A DNA stretch of 64,000 bases from Nissolia schottii (GCA_003254905.1 QANU01067059.1:213869-277868), one strand, 5' to 3'; numbered from the stretch's first letter, positions 36,619-49,574 are shown. The notes: generated by a model not told the origin, from the letters alone. Made by a program: numbers and translations.

Positions 36619-37145
36619 GTAAGTTATATTAAACTATGACTGAGAATCATAAAAACATATCTTTCTGCATATGTTAAGCAAAACAATTGCACAATATAAA
36701 ATATTTAGTTTTATATGCAATTAATAATAATACATAATTAAATCTATTTCATTGTATCAAACTAAAATTCACCAATATAGTCTATATAATTATATTAAGT
36801 GGACCCTAAACACAGTTATATTTTTTTAACTTCAAAATTATGACAAATCGTCCAAGCATCATAATAAACATATTTTTGGCATAAAGTCTACTAAGTTGGT
36901 TTTTCACATATCATATATATAACATATAAAATTCATCAAGGAGATGAATGAGTCAGGATTACCCGATTTTTAAGCATTCTGAAAGTTGCGAGAAAAGGTT
37001 CTCGCGAACTCTGAGGTGATCGTGCTATTTTTCCTGAATCCAACGGCTTAACGCAGAGCGCACGAACAGAACAGAAATAAATTTAGCAGTATGAATTTAG
37101 GAACTTTGGGCACAGGGAAAATTGCCTTCAGAGGCATATGGTTTC

Positions 37146-37146
<1 letters not shown>

Positions 37147-37198
<52 letters not shown>
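37147..37198. repeat. (TA)n microsatellite
   Basis: About 25 TA units with one interruption (tattat). Confidence 0.95.
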
Positions 37199-37201
<3 letters not shown>

Positions 37202-37711
37202 AATGGTGAGGCGGTGGCTTATGCCGCCTCGCTTAGAATTTTTTTTTATATATGTTTGTATGTTACTATACATACATGTGTGTGTGTATATATATTTTGT
37301 TTTGTTCCTTTCTGTGACGGTGAGTGCTGTGGGTAAGGCCATGTGTTCCTCTCTGATCCGGTTTGATCGCGTTTGGTCATTAATCTTTTATGTACGGTTG
37401 TTCAAAAAATATTTTGGACATATCGTTGTGATTTACTAATTTTTCTTATTAATATTTTAATTTTTGCCGAGGTATTCTTGAATTTATTTTCATATTAGTG
37501 TATTTTACGGACTCCTTTGAGTCATGGTTGAATTTTAATAGTAACCGAAAATCGACTCGGACCTCACAAGACTCCACGAAATCGCAAAATTACTATCTTT
37601 AACTAATATTTCTGGGATTAAAGTTGATATTTTGATTTTTTAATCTTATTAATTTATTCTTATTTATTTATTATGCGAAATCTTCGTAAAGGAAAAAATC
37701 GGAATGTTACA

Positions 37712-38234
37712 CATATTAAACTAGCCCTAACAAGGATATATAGTTACTTGTGAGTAACATATAACTGCGTAATTGAAAGTTATTAAACTCACACTCAGGA
37801 CAAAATCAAAATGCTTCAAATTGAATACAAATTATATATGTATACATACTCATCATGAATGGGATCATGAATAGTGCAATCATTTGAGTAATAAAAAGGA
37901 AGTTTGAAGTATTTTTTCATCAGAATAGAAATTATTTATAGTCTAGGCCGACAAACTTAAATGCTGAAGAGTTCGCCATAAGTGGTGCAGTACAGTTAGG
38001 GCAACAAGGTTGAAGCGCAACTTGGAAACACAAGGGATCGCGACTAATCATGACTAAATTGGCAGTTGAGTCAAGTGACATGTTTTATTCATAATTTGAC
38101 ACTTAAACTTTGAGTCATCATTATTTTTATGTTCACTATATTTTCAATAAAATATTTTGATTGTCAAATTATAAATAAAATAAAACAAGACTTTCTCTTC
38201 TTTTAAAACCACTATTTAGTTATTACAACACTAA
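37712..38234. other. AT-rich intergenic DNA
   Basis: No gene or repeat boundary seen. Confidence 0.5.
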
Positions 38235-38790
38235 CACTACTAAAAAAAATGTTAATTACAGATGACTTTTACAAATTAAAAAGATACGTCTGTATTATAA
38301 ATAGATTTTTTGTTTGTAACAAAAAAATAAGACTATAAAAAAAAATAAGATTAATAATTAAGAAATGATCATAATCATACATAGTCGGATATCTAAATTT
38401 GTTGCAAAATTCATCAATGATTATTTTCACCAACAAGCCACAAATATTGCAGATAAATTTTGTGGCAAAATTTCTGTCTAAATTTTTTAGAGGGAATTTT
38501 TTTCCTACAAATGTATTTTCTATATGTAATCAATAAATTTTTTACTTTTTAAAGTCATTTAATATTTATAGGTGGAATTTTTTTGCCTATAATGAGCAAA
38601 TGCCCTATCTAAAAATGCAACTTGCTCTTTGTTCTTCCACTCTCTCTTCGCTACCCTAGTAGTTCTCGACGTACACCTTCCTCCCCCACCCCCCCCCCAA
38701 AAATCACATCCACTACGCATTCTTAGTCTCCCCCACCATGTGCAACTACCACGACGCCGCCACCACTGCACCCTGTGACAGAGAGAATTC
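38235..38790. mobile_element. CACTA left-terminus fragment
   Basis: CACTACTAAAAAAAATG at 38235 matches the CACTA terminal consensus and the end at 24347. It is followed by 'ttgttgcaaaattcatc' and 'gtggcaaaatttctg' subterminal words. A CT-rich leader (38610-38650) and a C-rich/GCC patch (38680-38780) come next. This order is the same as in the element starting at 24302. No right terminus was found. Confidence 0.5.
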
Positions 38791-41700
38791 AAAATAGAAA
38801 TGGGTAAACAGGTCAGCCGGATTCAAGTTGTTGAAGTTAAACATGAGTATGTGGGTGGATAACATGGAACGCGGGATTAATAAGTGATGCTTAGGATATG
38901 TTGAGTTGAAATTTCTTTTGCCACATTATCAATTAACGAAGATACCTAACATTGGAGGCTAAAACCAAACAAAAATATATATATATTAGGAACTAAAATC
39001 AATTTTTTTATTAGGGGTCAAAATCAAAATTTGCAATTTACTTTTATTTTCTAGTACTTTAGATATTACATTTAATGAAGTTAGAACCTAAGACTTCATG
39101 CATGCTACTCAAATCTCTCACTACTAAACTAGTGACTTTAAATTTATAATTATTAGGTACTAAAAACTTACTTAAGCAAAAAAAAAATAGTCTAAAAGGC
39201 TTTTATCCTATTATCCAATTATGAGTTACCACATAAGTTGGGGGGAGGGGTTGAGTTTCTCATTCCCTACTTCAAAAGTTTCTTATATACACATAATTAA
39301 ATGACATTACAAAACTAGAACTTAAAAATTAATATATTCTAACAATCCACGTAAAAAAAAAATCATGGGCAGAAACTATCTTAATCTCTTTTTTTTTTCT
39401 AACATTTTTTAAAGAAAATTGCAAAACAAAAAAGTGTTTCATTGCTACTAGCCGAAAGAAAACAAGAGAATTTTTTATGTGGTTACATAGCGTCGTGTCA
39501 AATATCTTTAAAATATTCTTACGATGAAAGACTATGAAACATATTTACTGATTAGGATCACACGAAAAATTTCAGACAATAATGTAAAAAGAGGTTGATG
39601 CAGTCAATCCCCAGCCAATTCAACCACTCAAATTGGTCGGTTTTATCAAATTCCTCGGTGCTATCGCTGTGCACAACTAAAGTTATTCGGTTTATTGAAT
39701 CGCCAATTTTGATCCAGAAAAAGCAACAACTAACGTTCAATCAAACCAATCAAATGATTAGTATAACTTTTAATCTTACCCACGCGCGCCTCTGGGTGGT
39801 TTTTTTTTTTTGTTTTGTTTTTATACGACACCCAATAAAAAAAATTAACAATATTATGAGTAATTTTTTTTTTTACATTGGTATGATTTTAGTCTTGAAA
39901 TCATTCTCCACGACGATTTCAGATTTTTTTTTTAAAAAAAACATATGAAAAGTTACAAATTGATAACGGCGACAAGTGACACGACTCTGACAAAACACGA
40001 TATCGCAACACACCAGTGTTGGAGTCGCCATTGTTAATGGGAATTTCAATACCTATTAACGTTGCGTCATTTATCGCAGTTATTAGTTCACAATTTTTTG
40101 TGCTTTTTAAAAAAAAAATGAAATCAGTAAAATGAGTGATGATTTTAATACCAAAATCATACCATTGTTAAAAAAAATGTGGTCCATATTATTTTTACTT
40201 ATTTTTTTAACCCATATATAAGTGCAAAACTCAAGGGATTTGTTCGATTCTTACAATTATGGATGAAGATTATATACACTTGACGTATACCTGAAGTGTC
40301 CCTTTTGAATTTCTATCGTTTAAAGTAATATATGCATGTTATTAAATATAGATCAAAGTAATATAATTTTTCATATATTTATGATTTATGATTTATGACT
40401 TATGAGAGATAAATTTTGATACACAATGATTTTATACTGTAATCTAATAAATAGTGAGTGTAAGAAACATTTTTATTAATGTAACTATAAGTTTTGCATC
40501 AAAATTACTAGTACTAAACTCTTTAAATAATTATATTTTATGAAATTCTAACTACTAATTTTTCAATCAACCATAATTAGTTATAGTACAGATTATGCTT
40601 TTGGATCCTCACTTTAAAGGATTTGACTCTTGAAAAGTTAACATTGCTTTAAAGAGAATATTGCAATGTTTCCACTCGAGTTATTAATACGACAAAGTGG
40701 CCAAATTCGGGCTATGAGGATGTCCATAACTACAAACGATTTAGCACTAAGAAGCAAATCTAGGTGATCATGTGGGGGACGGGCTTTTAAGAAACGCCTA
40801 TGGGGTGGGACAAAGGCAAAGGCAGCACGAATTATATACTTCAATTTTCATTTGAAGATTCGTTTTTAATGCTAGAAAAAGCTAATAATAGAAATTTGTT
40901 AATGAGTTAATAATAGAAAGTTTTGAATTTTTTAATGCATTTAATATATATATATATATATGTGTTAAATATCTTATCTTTTTAATGAGATTTTTTCTCT
41001 TTTTATTCATTGGCACTTGTTAGTGAAACCCTTTAATATTTAAGAGTATTTAATTAGTTCAAAATGGTGTGAACTAAAAAAAATATTATATTATCATCAA
41101 CACATAGTCAAGTAGAGTAATATAAGCTCCTTCCCCATAACCAATATTGGCATTGTGAGAACTGCATGCATCTCTTTTCTTGGATATCATTGAAGTGAAC
41201 ATGTTTCTCTCAACAAAGTTTTCTCCATATACGTTAGTGATAGATTAAGTGAATGGTATATAAGTAAAAAGATTCATAAACTCATTGGCTTAATTAAAGT
41301 TGAGTCAAGATGTAATATCCGATTCACTTGTTTAGTTTCTCACTTGAAAGCCATTTTTTTTATATTTTACCAAACGATACCACTGTGACTTTTTAAGAGC
41401 AATTTTTTTAGAGTCTAAAGAGTTCTACAATTTTTTAAAAAGTCACAATTTTACCAAGCCAAGCCTTAATCATTTCTACTTATAATAAAAAGTAATAATT
41501 AAATAAAATAACCCAAATTTTCTAATCTTTTTTGTCCAAGATTTTGTAAACACAAATGTTATTTTAACAATAAACTTGGTCTAAACACCAAGCCTCCCGC
41601 TCATAATATATCATGGGACCCACACTCATATAATGTAAGTGTGAGTCTCGTGATATGGTATGAGTGAAAAACTTAATGTCTCCAATAACTTTTAATGTTA

Positions 41701-43011
41701 AAATAGCTTTTGTAAATCTCATCGGAGGGGGACAAAGGAGTAGTGTGTATGCAAGAAGTCTTCCTAGAATCAGACAAAACGTCATTTATGAAAGGGAAAT
41801 AAAGTAGTGAATGACATAACTCCAAAACACGGATACATAGTTGGGGAAATTGTAGAGATGCACTTAGCCAAGGGGACTGCCTCTCGCCCTCTCTGGTGGA
41901 TTGCTATGACTTAAGTTGGACTTTAATCTTTCGCATGCAGATTAATTATTAAAATATCTTTATCAGTAGGTATGCCCTTATGGTTATGGATTATAGCCCA
42001 AGAGACCCAAAAGAATAATTTGGTGGATAAGAAGGTCTTTTGACTTAAGTAGCATAATTGGATGACTTATCTTTTGAGCGAGAGATTTGTAGCAATGCCA
42101 ACCTTATTTAAAGATTGGCAACCACAACGACTCACTCTAAGCTGCTCACTCCAAATAGTTTTACTCTGTCTTCCCTTGATAGCCTTAGCCTTTTCTCGGT
42201 TTGCTCATTTTCTAGGTCGGCCCATATGTGTGTTAACTTTTCAATGTGAGATACATTATTCTTGTTGTGTGTCGAATATAATGAGATAAGCCTAGCTCAG
42301 AACAAAATTAAACATAATGATAAAATATCAAACTAAATCCGATCGAATCAATCTAATACTAAACTAAATCAATATAAAATATTATCATATCTTCATTTAT
42401 TATTAACAAACCTAAATCTAAAAGAGAGAATTCAATTCAAAAGACTAATATATCGGGTGAGAGCGCGATATTTAAATCACATGGCTCTCCAACATGAGAC
42501 TTATAACACCTTACTTGGACTAGATCGAGTTTTTCCTTACGCCTAAAATTTTGTTAATAAGAAAACATTAGAGACACGCATCTAGTGTGAAAATTGCCAT
42601 GAACTACAAGAGCCGCTTCTTTCTACAGGATGACCATAGAGGAAGAGGCACGTTGTATTGTGTTTATGTATTAGAAAATTTTGGTTACGTCATTATGACC
42701 GAGTAACATTGTTACTCCGAAATATGTAATGACATGTAGAATAATAAGAGTTTAAAATCATTTTTGTGTTGAAGTTAAATGAATTACGGATGGAGGGATA
42801 ATATTCATCCGTCCTTGGAGCGCAGGAAAGTGTTAGGACACGATTATTTGCTAGAAAACGACGAAACACTAAGAATGAAATGCAGAGAGAGAAGCTGGTA
42901 GGGGACGCCTATATCCACAGTTAAGAATGCTATATGATGCCACCATGCACGCACGTTCCATCAAATATAAGCTCACAAACGTTATTGGCTATTCAATTCT
43001 CGAAGTTTCAA
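38791..43011. other. AT-rich intergenic DNA with minor repeats
   Basis: No gene was recognised. It includes a TA repeat at 40943-40962 and a small foldback at about 41380-41445 (GTGACTTTTTAA and its complement). 42420-43010 has the look of a copia-type leader ('ggctctccaacatgagac'). Confidence 0.5.
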
Positions 43012-43216
43012 GACTCTGATACCATACTTGTTGGAGAAATATTATTTGTATTTATTGGTCATAAGATACTATGTTAATTTATTAATACTTATCATTGGAT
43101 GAAATCTTTATAAAGTGTGAATCTCATTAAAATTTTATTCAATGGTAATGATTATTAAATTGACACAATGTCTCAAAACTAACGAGTTTAAATACAAAAA
43201 TGTTTGGTGCACAACA
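43012..43216 (-). mobile_element. Ty1/copia-type LTR end with primer-binding site
   Basis: The minus strand reads ...TCTCCAACA (LTR end at 43029), then AGTA, then TGGTATCAGAGTC at 43024-43012. This matches the primer-binding site complementary to initiator tRNA-Met. The LTR would extend to about 43216, where the plus strand reads TGCACAACA; both ends begin TGTTG when read inward. No coding sequence or second LTR was found on the left, so it is a remnant. Confidence 0.55.
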
Positions 43217-44005
43217 CTTTTATGTCACCAATTTACCATCATACACATTTTCTATCTCCTCTCACACACACATAAGCTCCCTTCCCTTCTCTTTTTTTCT
43301 CTCATTTTTTTTTATTTGTCACAAACTTTTTTTTCTTTTATTTTTTTTTAGTTTTTCTTGTTCATTTTTATTGATTTTTACTTTTTTTTTTTTTTCATTT
43401 TTTGTTCTTCGCAAAACATTGTGGATCTCACAGTTTTTCATTTTCGTTTTTGTCTTTTTTTTAATTTTCGATAATTCAAAAGTTTGTACATAGTTGTTCA
43501 AAAGTTTGTGTATGTGTGTATCAATGTTTTCTTTTTCATTGTTGTTTTAGTATCCGTCATAATACTCATTTCTGATTTTTAAAAAGTTTGTGCATTATTG
43601 TTTAAAAGTTTGTGCACATGGGCACCAAAGTTTTCTTTTTTGTCTTTGTGTTCGTGTTCGTTTTTGTTTCAATCATATTTTTATTTTTTGTTCAAAAGTG
43701 TGTGCATGTATCTAAAAAAGTTTGTGCATTATTGTTCAAAAGTTTGTGTACATAGGTACCAAAATTTTCTTATTCGTCGTTTTTGTTTTATTATTTGTTT
43801 TTGTTTGTTAAAATGTTTGTGCATGTCAGTTTAAAAGTTTATGCATGTACTTTAAAATGTGTGCATAGTAGCGAGTGAATTCATGCGCTTAGAGTGTGAG
43901 TGGAGAGCAAGAGATAAGTGTGAAAATATGTTTGTGCATGTGTTTCGAAAAATTTTGTGCATGTGTGATGTGTGTGCAAAAATTTGTGCATTTAGAACTA
44001 CTACA
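43190..44005 (+). repeat. AAGTTTGTGCA-type dispersed repeat, copy B
   Basis: Same block order as 18900-19660: CT/T-rich tract, 'ttcgcaaaacattgtggatc', then repeated 'tcaaaagtttgtgcat' with 'gcaccaaagttttcttttttg' spacers, same orientation. Open frames rich in Phe and Leu here are by-products of the T-rich sequence. Its left edge overlaps the copia LTR end by a few tens of bases because neither boundary is exact. Confidence 0.6.
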
Positions 44006-44034
44006 CATACCATATGATTGCTGAATGGTGGCAG

Positions 44035-44832
44035 TATGGCTGTCAAAATGAGTCCGGCCAGCGAGCCCAGCTCATTTAAGCCTGCGGGCTAAACGGGCCA
44101 GCTCGGCGGGCTCACAGACTGTTGGGCTCATGGGCCAGCCCGTGAGCCCGTGAATTTTTTTAATAAAAAAATCAAAAGGTACCCGTAAGAACTGTAGCAT
44201 AACAATATTTCATTAGAATAGAAGAGTTATATAATTGGAATATATATATATATATATATATNNNNNNNNNNNNNNNNNNNNNNNNNNNNNNNNNNNNNNN
44301 NNNNNNNNNNNNNNNNNNNNNNNNNNNNNNNNNNNNNNNNNNNNNNNNNNNNNNNNNNNNNNNNNNNNNTTTTTTTTTCTATCAAAGCTTTGCAAATAGC
44401 TTCTTAATTGAAAAATGCTACTATTTGTATACCTATCCAAAATTAAAGATTTCGTAACCACAATAAAGAGATAAAGATGAAAAAACCACAAAACCTTAAC
44501 TTTTCTTTATTTATTACCATCGGAAATGGATCCTCAAATTTTACATAAATTATTTCTTTTTGATTAATTAATAGATAGACGATAAAAAATAGTTAAAAAT
44601 GACCACATATACTTATTCACAACTTTGTATTTATAAAATAAAAAATAGATCAAAATTTTAATTTTTTTTTAAAAAATAAACCGGCTAGCGGGCTGGCCCG
44701 TTTAGGCTCACGGACCGACCATAAACTAGCCAGATCCTAAAAATAGGCATAAATTTTCCCCGGCCCGTTTAGCCCCGTGGACCCAAATGGGTTGGGTCTT
44801 AACGGGCCGAGCCGGCCCGTTTGACACCCCTA
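44035..44832. mobile_element. hAT-family non-autonomous element with 8-bp target duplication
   Basis: Flanked by a perfect 8-bp direct repeat GGTGGCAG (44027-44034 and 44833-44840). The left end is TATGGCTGTCAAAATGAGTC and the reverse complement of the right end is TAGGGGTGTCAAACGGGCCG. Subterminal zones share 'gctaaacgggcc' words in inverse orientation and are rich in GGGCC. Ends, duplication length and size fit a hAT element without transposase. An assembly gap lies inside. Confidence 0.85.
44262..44369. other. Assembly gap
   Basis: Run of 108 N starting directly after a TA microsatellite (44241-44261). Confidence 1.
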
Positions 44833-44840
44833 GGTGGCAG

Positions 44841-47749
44841 AAAGATGAGTTTACATGTAACAACGCTGGTTCAAATTATATAATTCTAATTATAGTGCAA
44901 CATAGATCTCCCTAAAATTAAGGAGGTACAACATTAGTCATTAGTGGTGTTTGAGCCTCTATTAATTGAGTTTAACACATCTTCTATTATTTTTGTTAAA
45001 AAGAAAAGGAAAGAAAAAGAGATTTTTGATTTTTTGCCATCAATTATGGTGGTCTTGAATTTTTTGGAGTAAGCCTTTTAGTATTAGGATTTGCAATCCT
45101 AATTTTTATCTTGGAATAGCGTGAAGCATAAACCACAATTTGCTTAGATTATTTAAAGGCATATGGGAGAGTAGTGGATTCTCTAATTTTTTCTTTTTTT
45201 CTTTTGTCGGGTATGTTACTTATGTCAGTGTGGATCCCGCCATTTCTATTGATGGAGGAGATGACACTAAACAACAATTGACTACAAAATTCATTTCTGC
45301 ATATTGGTGCCTTGTGTTGCTGATCTCACATAGAAGAACAGTGCTCTACTTTTTTCTTTGGCTTACAGTGCCGCGGTCGTTTGGTTTCTTTGGTTTGCAG
45401 AGACTTTTGTTCATTGAATTGTGGAGTACTCATTCGTGTTTCACTTTTTACGAGACTTCAACCACTTGATCTATAAATTATGGACGTTTATCTAGTAATT
45501 TTAGAATATTTTTTCCTCATCTAGTTGGATTGTGTTTGTTAGAATTTTCTATAATGTGGACGGCAAATAATTGTGAATTTTTTATTTTGTGAAAATTGAA
45601 TTGACGACATGATCTTGGTCGTAGACAAAGCACGATGAGCCTAATATTATTATTGACCCATATTGTGGTTTGTGCATACCTATTAATGAAAGTTAATGTA
45701 GTTGAGCGACTAGTGTAGACCAAGTTACCACTAGCCCATTAGGGTTTCTTGACAATAATTGGGAGAGTCACTTATAACTAAGTGACTAAGTCCCCTTCCA
45801 ATTACTATCACTTGCATACTTTTGGTTTACCAGGTAGATAGTGAGAACGGCTAGCAAGAGGAAAACTCCTCGTCTCACCCCAATATTATTCATAAGTCAT
45901 CCAAGTACACTCTTTGTATTGAATTATTTTGGTGTTTTGAATTTATGACTCAATTTATCCTACAATGTTTACCCAGAATGGGTCTTTCGAACATTGTTGC
46001 TTTTATATTTTTTTTCACTCTTTAAATAGTGAGTAAACTTTTATTATTGAGATTTCTTTCATAGAACTTTTTTGTTGTATTCATTGTTATTTTCATAGTG
46101 GATTATTTTCTAAACTAGGTCCTGTGGTTTTTTGTCCCTATTTGGGAGGGTTTCACATTAAAAATCGTTTTGTACTATTTTACCTTTGCCTATTTATTTT
46201 CTGCAATCTTAGATATTTTGTTTGATATATATTATGCTTCTCACAAGTTCATTCAAGCGAAAAAAGTTATTTATTTTCACAATTGTGCAATTTTTTCGTT
46301 GTGTACATATGCCTTTCCTAACAGCTAGGTCATTATTACAAGAAGAGAAAAGATATTTGTACCTATTTGGTGTGAGACACGGCGCTGACTCATATTTATC
46401 TACTATTGGGTGGTATTTATTAGCGTGTGAACTTCAGATCTCATCCAATGATAGATGAGATGCAAACCAACACGATGTCTCACACCAAATGAGTTTAAAT
46501 AACACAACTCTTACAAGAAAAACAAATAAGGAGTGAGAACCAATTCACACGGCACAAGTAATTCTTGTGGGGAGTGGGGAGTGGATCCTCTCAATTTGTT
46601 TTATCGTCAATTACTGTCAAATGTCATCTTCCATCATCAATCTCTTTATTGTTTATGTCATGTGTAAATCTCACCACTTCAATTGATGATGAGAGATGAC
46701 GCTAGAAAACAAAAAAAAAAACAAAAAAATTGAGAGAATTGTGCCTAGCATTGTCTATCCAATGATCTTATTTACCATGTTTGGCCTTGCATGGTTAAAT
46801 GTGGTTACATGTTAATACAAAGTGCAGCCGTATATTTTCTTCCTCACTACTATGATTCATCGGTGGACTTCCCATGCTCTTCCATCGCATGTTGTTCCAC
46901 ATCTATCGTGCGCTGTCGTTTTCAGCCTATGCAGTTGTAAGCATTCCAACTGTGTTTTCCCATTGTCGCCTATCAAATAAAAGTGTAAGTGTGAGTTAGT
47001 GTGGCGGATGGCTCCGCTAGCATGGGTCATGAGTAGAATTCTCTCGATGTAGTGTGGTTTGATGAGACTCTCGCCACGATTAGTCCTTTTTGTGTAATGA
47101 TTCGATGCAGATGTTGCCCTTGTGTTTTTTGTTGGGCTTTGACCTCATTCTATATTATTAAAAAAAAAAGTGTAAATTTTTTATATCTAATGTTAAAAGG
47201 TTACTCTATCATTGGATTGAGTATAATCCTCCTACATGGTTCATGATCATGCAATAATATTGTGGAAGTTTGATGCTCGGTCTTGCTCACTCAAAAAAAT
47301 TAATCGAAGTTGTTATGTATGAAGGTCTCAAACATTCAGCAGGTGTAAAGAAAAAAAATGATAGGTAATTAACGACATTTTGAATTGAATTTCATCAGTT
47401 AATTTTGAGTAGTTGAGACTTGACATATGATAAAAACCTTGTAAAAAAGAAAGATTAATCTAAAACTATAGATCACATACTTGGTGGTTAAAGGAGTTTT
47501 AGATATGATTCATGGGTTTCATTTCCCAATAAAATAACTTTTTATCTGTGTTGTATATTAGAGGTTGAATAAAAAGCCCGTGAAAACCTTTTACGTTATT
47601 TGGTAACATGGAAACCTTGTTGATGAATGACCCATTTTCTTAACCCATCTAAGACCCATGAGCCCAATAAGGATTTGGTGTACCTCCTTTGCACGCACAA
47701 GCCTCACAAAAACATTATTTAAAAAATGAAAAATACATATAATAAAAGT
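44841..47749. other. Intergenic DNA, no gene seen
   Basis: Several short open frames occur, none with recognisable protein features or splice-site support. 47186-47262 is a short repeat shared with intron 2 of the gene at 60243. Confidence 0.5.
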
Positions 47750-47800
47750 GGCCTATCAGCTTAGTTGGTTAGAGCGATGTGCTAATAATGCGAAGGTCGT
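47750..47800 (+). pseudogene. Truncated tRNA-Ile (AAU) copy
   Basis: GGCCTATCAGCTTAGTTGGT, then tagagcgatgtgctaataat, then gcgaaggtcgt follows the plant tRNA-Ile(AAU) through the acceptor 5' strand, D arm, anticodon arm (loop with AAT) and variable loop. It then stops: the T arm (GGTTCGA) and the acceptor 3' strand are missing. It cannot form a tRNA. It could be a decayed gene copy or the head of a SINE. Confidence 0.75.
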
Positions 47801-49320
47801 CATAAAATATGACTGAAAAATGTAAAAATAAGAAAAAGTTGATAATATTTTACCTAATTATTATTATTTATAGTAAGTGGTTAAAGTTATTATAGTGAAT
47901 AAGGATGAGAGAGTATTTATAATAATGATATATTAAGAAAAGAAATAATTAATGATATTTAAACTTAGTAAGTAGATGTTTGGGATCGGGGTTTGAGATT
48001 GTCTCACACGTATCGTCTCCACATGTGAGCCGACTTAGATGGCGTTGCGGGACCCAAATGCCCCACAAGATGGACTAGCCTGTGAAAGGAACTATCTCTG
48101 TGTAGACTAGTAGGATTTTGGGGAACTACATCTACCTCACCAAGTGGTTACTAAGGGAGCTCTATTCATGAACTTGTGTTTCACAATTAGATGTACGCTA
48201 TACCCAAGGATTGCCTTTAATACCTATTCCTACATGTGACCAAGCCTATGTTTACTCTAGAAAAGGAAGACTCTCATCACTAGCCAAAGGACACTTAAAC
48301 CATAGATAAGACCTGCAACCTAAGATTACTTGGACTGCATTGACACCCTGCAATGTCCACAGTGAGCAGTCAACATCAATTAGACAAAGTTGAGATTTGA
48401 GTAAGAAATGAAGGAGGAAAAGAGAGATCCAATGGACAAAAGGGACACATTAAATAGAGGGAGAGGGATGAAACAAAATAGAAAAACAAGACCATTTTGA
48501 AGTCTCTCTTTGCTTTAGAATGCATGTGAAACCAAGAAAAGCAAGGATAGATTAAAAAAAAAAAACCAAGAGAGAAATAGCTATTTGATGAGGTTTCAGG
48601 AAACACACTTCAAAACCTAAACCAATAATACAATGTTCAGAAGTGGGAAAGAGGCATAAGTTTGATCATCATCTAAAGAGCCCTTTTAGTAGTGATTTCC
48701 GTTTATTCTGGCAATCCGCGCATAGGAAATAGCTCGAATTTCTTATCATTCTTCACATGTTTCTCTAAGTTTACAACATGATTTTTGGTCCTAAAGAGAG
48801 ACAACTATCTTGAAACAAACTAAAATAAGAAGGTGAACAACTATTTTAAAACAGAGTAATGATCTCATTAGAATGTGTTATTGGTTCTGTGTAAAAAAAA
48901 AAGACTAAAACCTCATATAATTAATGAGCCAGTACATGCGAAAGCTAACCTAACTAATTAACTACTTCTTCCTATAGTTAGTAACTCACTACCTGTTATA
49001 ACCGCTAACAGTCAAAACGGTTAGTAGTTAAACACACATGTGACTAAATCAGCTTTCTGCAGAATTTTGCTTCAAATCCACGTTGGATGAAATTTAACGA
49101 CCTTAACAAAATATAAAAAAACGAAGAATCGAAGGAAGCAAACAGTTCTGATTGTTAGCAGCTTAATTGTTAACATAAAGCATTTCTCATTTTGTGTTCT
49201 TTATGTGGCTTACTTCTGCAATGAGAGGTGTTGTTTCATTTTCCTGTTAATTCATTATTTTACATTCTGATATCATATATTTTGCCACTTGCTAGTGTTT
49301 CAGGTTTAAATATCTGTTAA
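47801..49320. other. Intergenic DNA, no gene seen
   Basis: 47950-48420 is less AT-rich and looks like unique or decayed repeat sequence. No coding frame with protein-like composition was found. Confidence 0.45.
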
Positions 49321-49480
49321 CAATCCTTTCCTGGTGTTACTACTGAGGACAAAATTGCAGAAGGAACCAGTCTGGTGCTGGAATCATCTGAAGATGGCAC
49401 AGATTTGTCTCAGGATGACATTGGCACCAGTTCTCTTCCTTTGTGGACCTTCTGCTACAATCATCAAGCTTGCAATCTCG
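49321..49480 (+). other. Exon-like open segment of unknown identity
   Basis: Following a stop at 49318-49320, an open frame reads QSFPGVTTEDKIAEGTSLVL and ends ...LWTFCYNHQACNL. It is joined at 49480/49481 to a consensus donor GTAAGT. The acidic, Ser-rich start and aromatic end look protein-like. An acceptor (tttcag at 49297-49302) lies upstream, but the in-frame stop lies between acceptor and open frame. It could be a broken exon or an exon with an upstream start I cannot place. No family is recognised. Confidence 0.3.
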
Positions 49481-49538
49481 GTAAGTTCTAGTTGTACATT
49501 AAGTTGTAGTAGGTGACAATAAAATGTTACGTGTGTGT

Positions 49539-49540
<2 letters not shown>

Positions 49541-49572
<32 letters not shown>
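49541..49572. repeat. (TA)n microsatellite
   Basis: About 16 TA units preceded by GTGTGTGTC. Confidence 0.95.

Positions 49573-49574
<2 letters not shown>

Larger units (their letters stand above)
34966..37711 (-). mobile_element. Tekay/Del-like LTR, copy 2 (2.75 kb)
   Basis: Read on the minus strand it begins TGTAACATTCCGATTTTTTC (37711), a start characteristic of plant Tekay/Del chromovirus LTRs, and ends ...AAAGCAGATAACA (34966). The left part matches 28566-29275 in the same orientation. The 5-bp flanks (taggt and catat) do not match, and there is neither a primer-binding site to the left nor a polypurine tract to the right. It is therefore an isolated or rearranged LTR. Inside are a 142-bp tandem duplication near 35973-36220, repeated 'gccaggctctcctg' words and two TA microsatellites. 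Confidence 0.7.

Noticed and set aside
43142-43501. Phe/Ser-rich plus-strand and Lys-rich minus-strand frames
   Set aside because: Caused by a T-rich low-complexity tract inside a dispersed repeat.
45140-45469. 109-codon plus-strand frame
   Set aside because: Phe/Leu-rich with no recognisable domain and no leader or splice-site support. Likely chance in AT-rich DNA.
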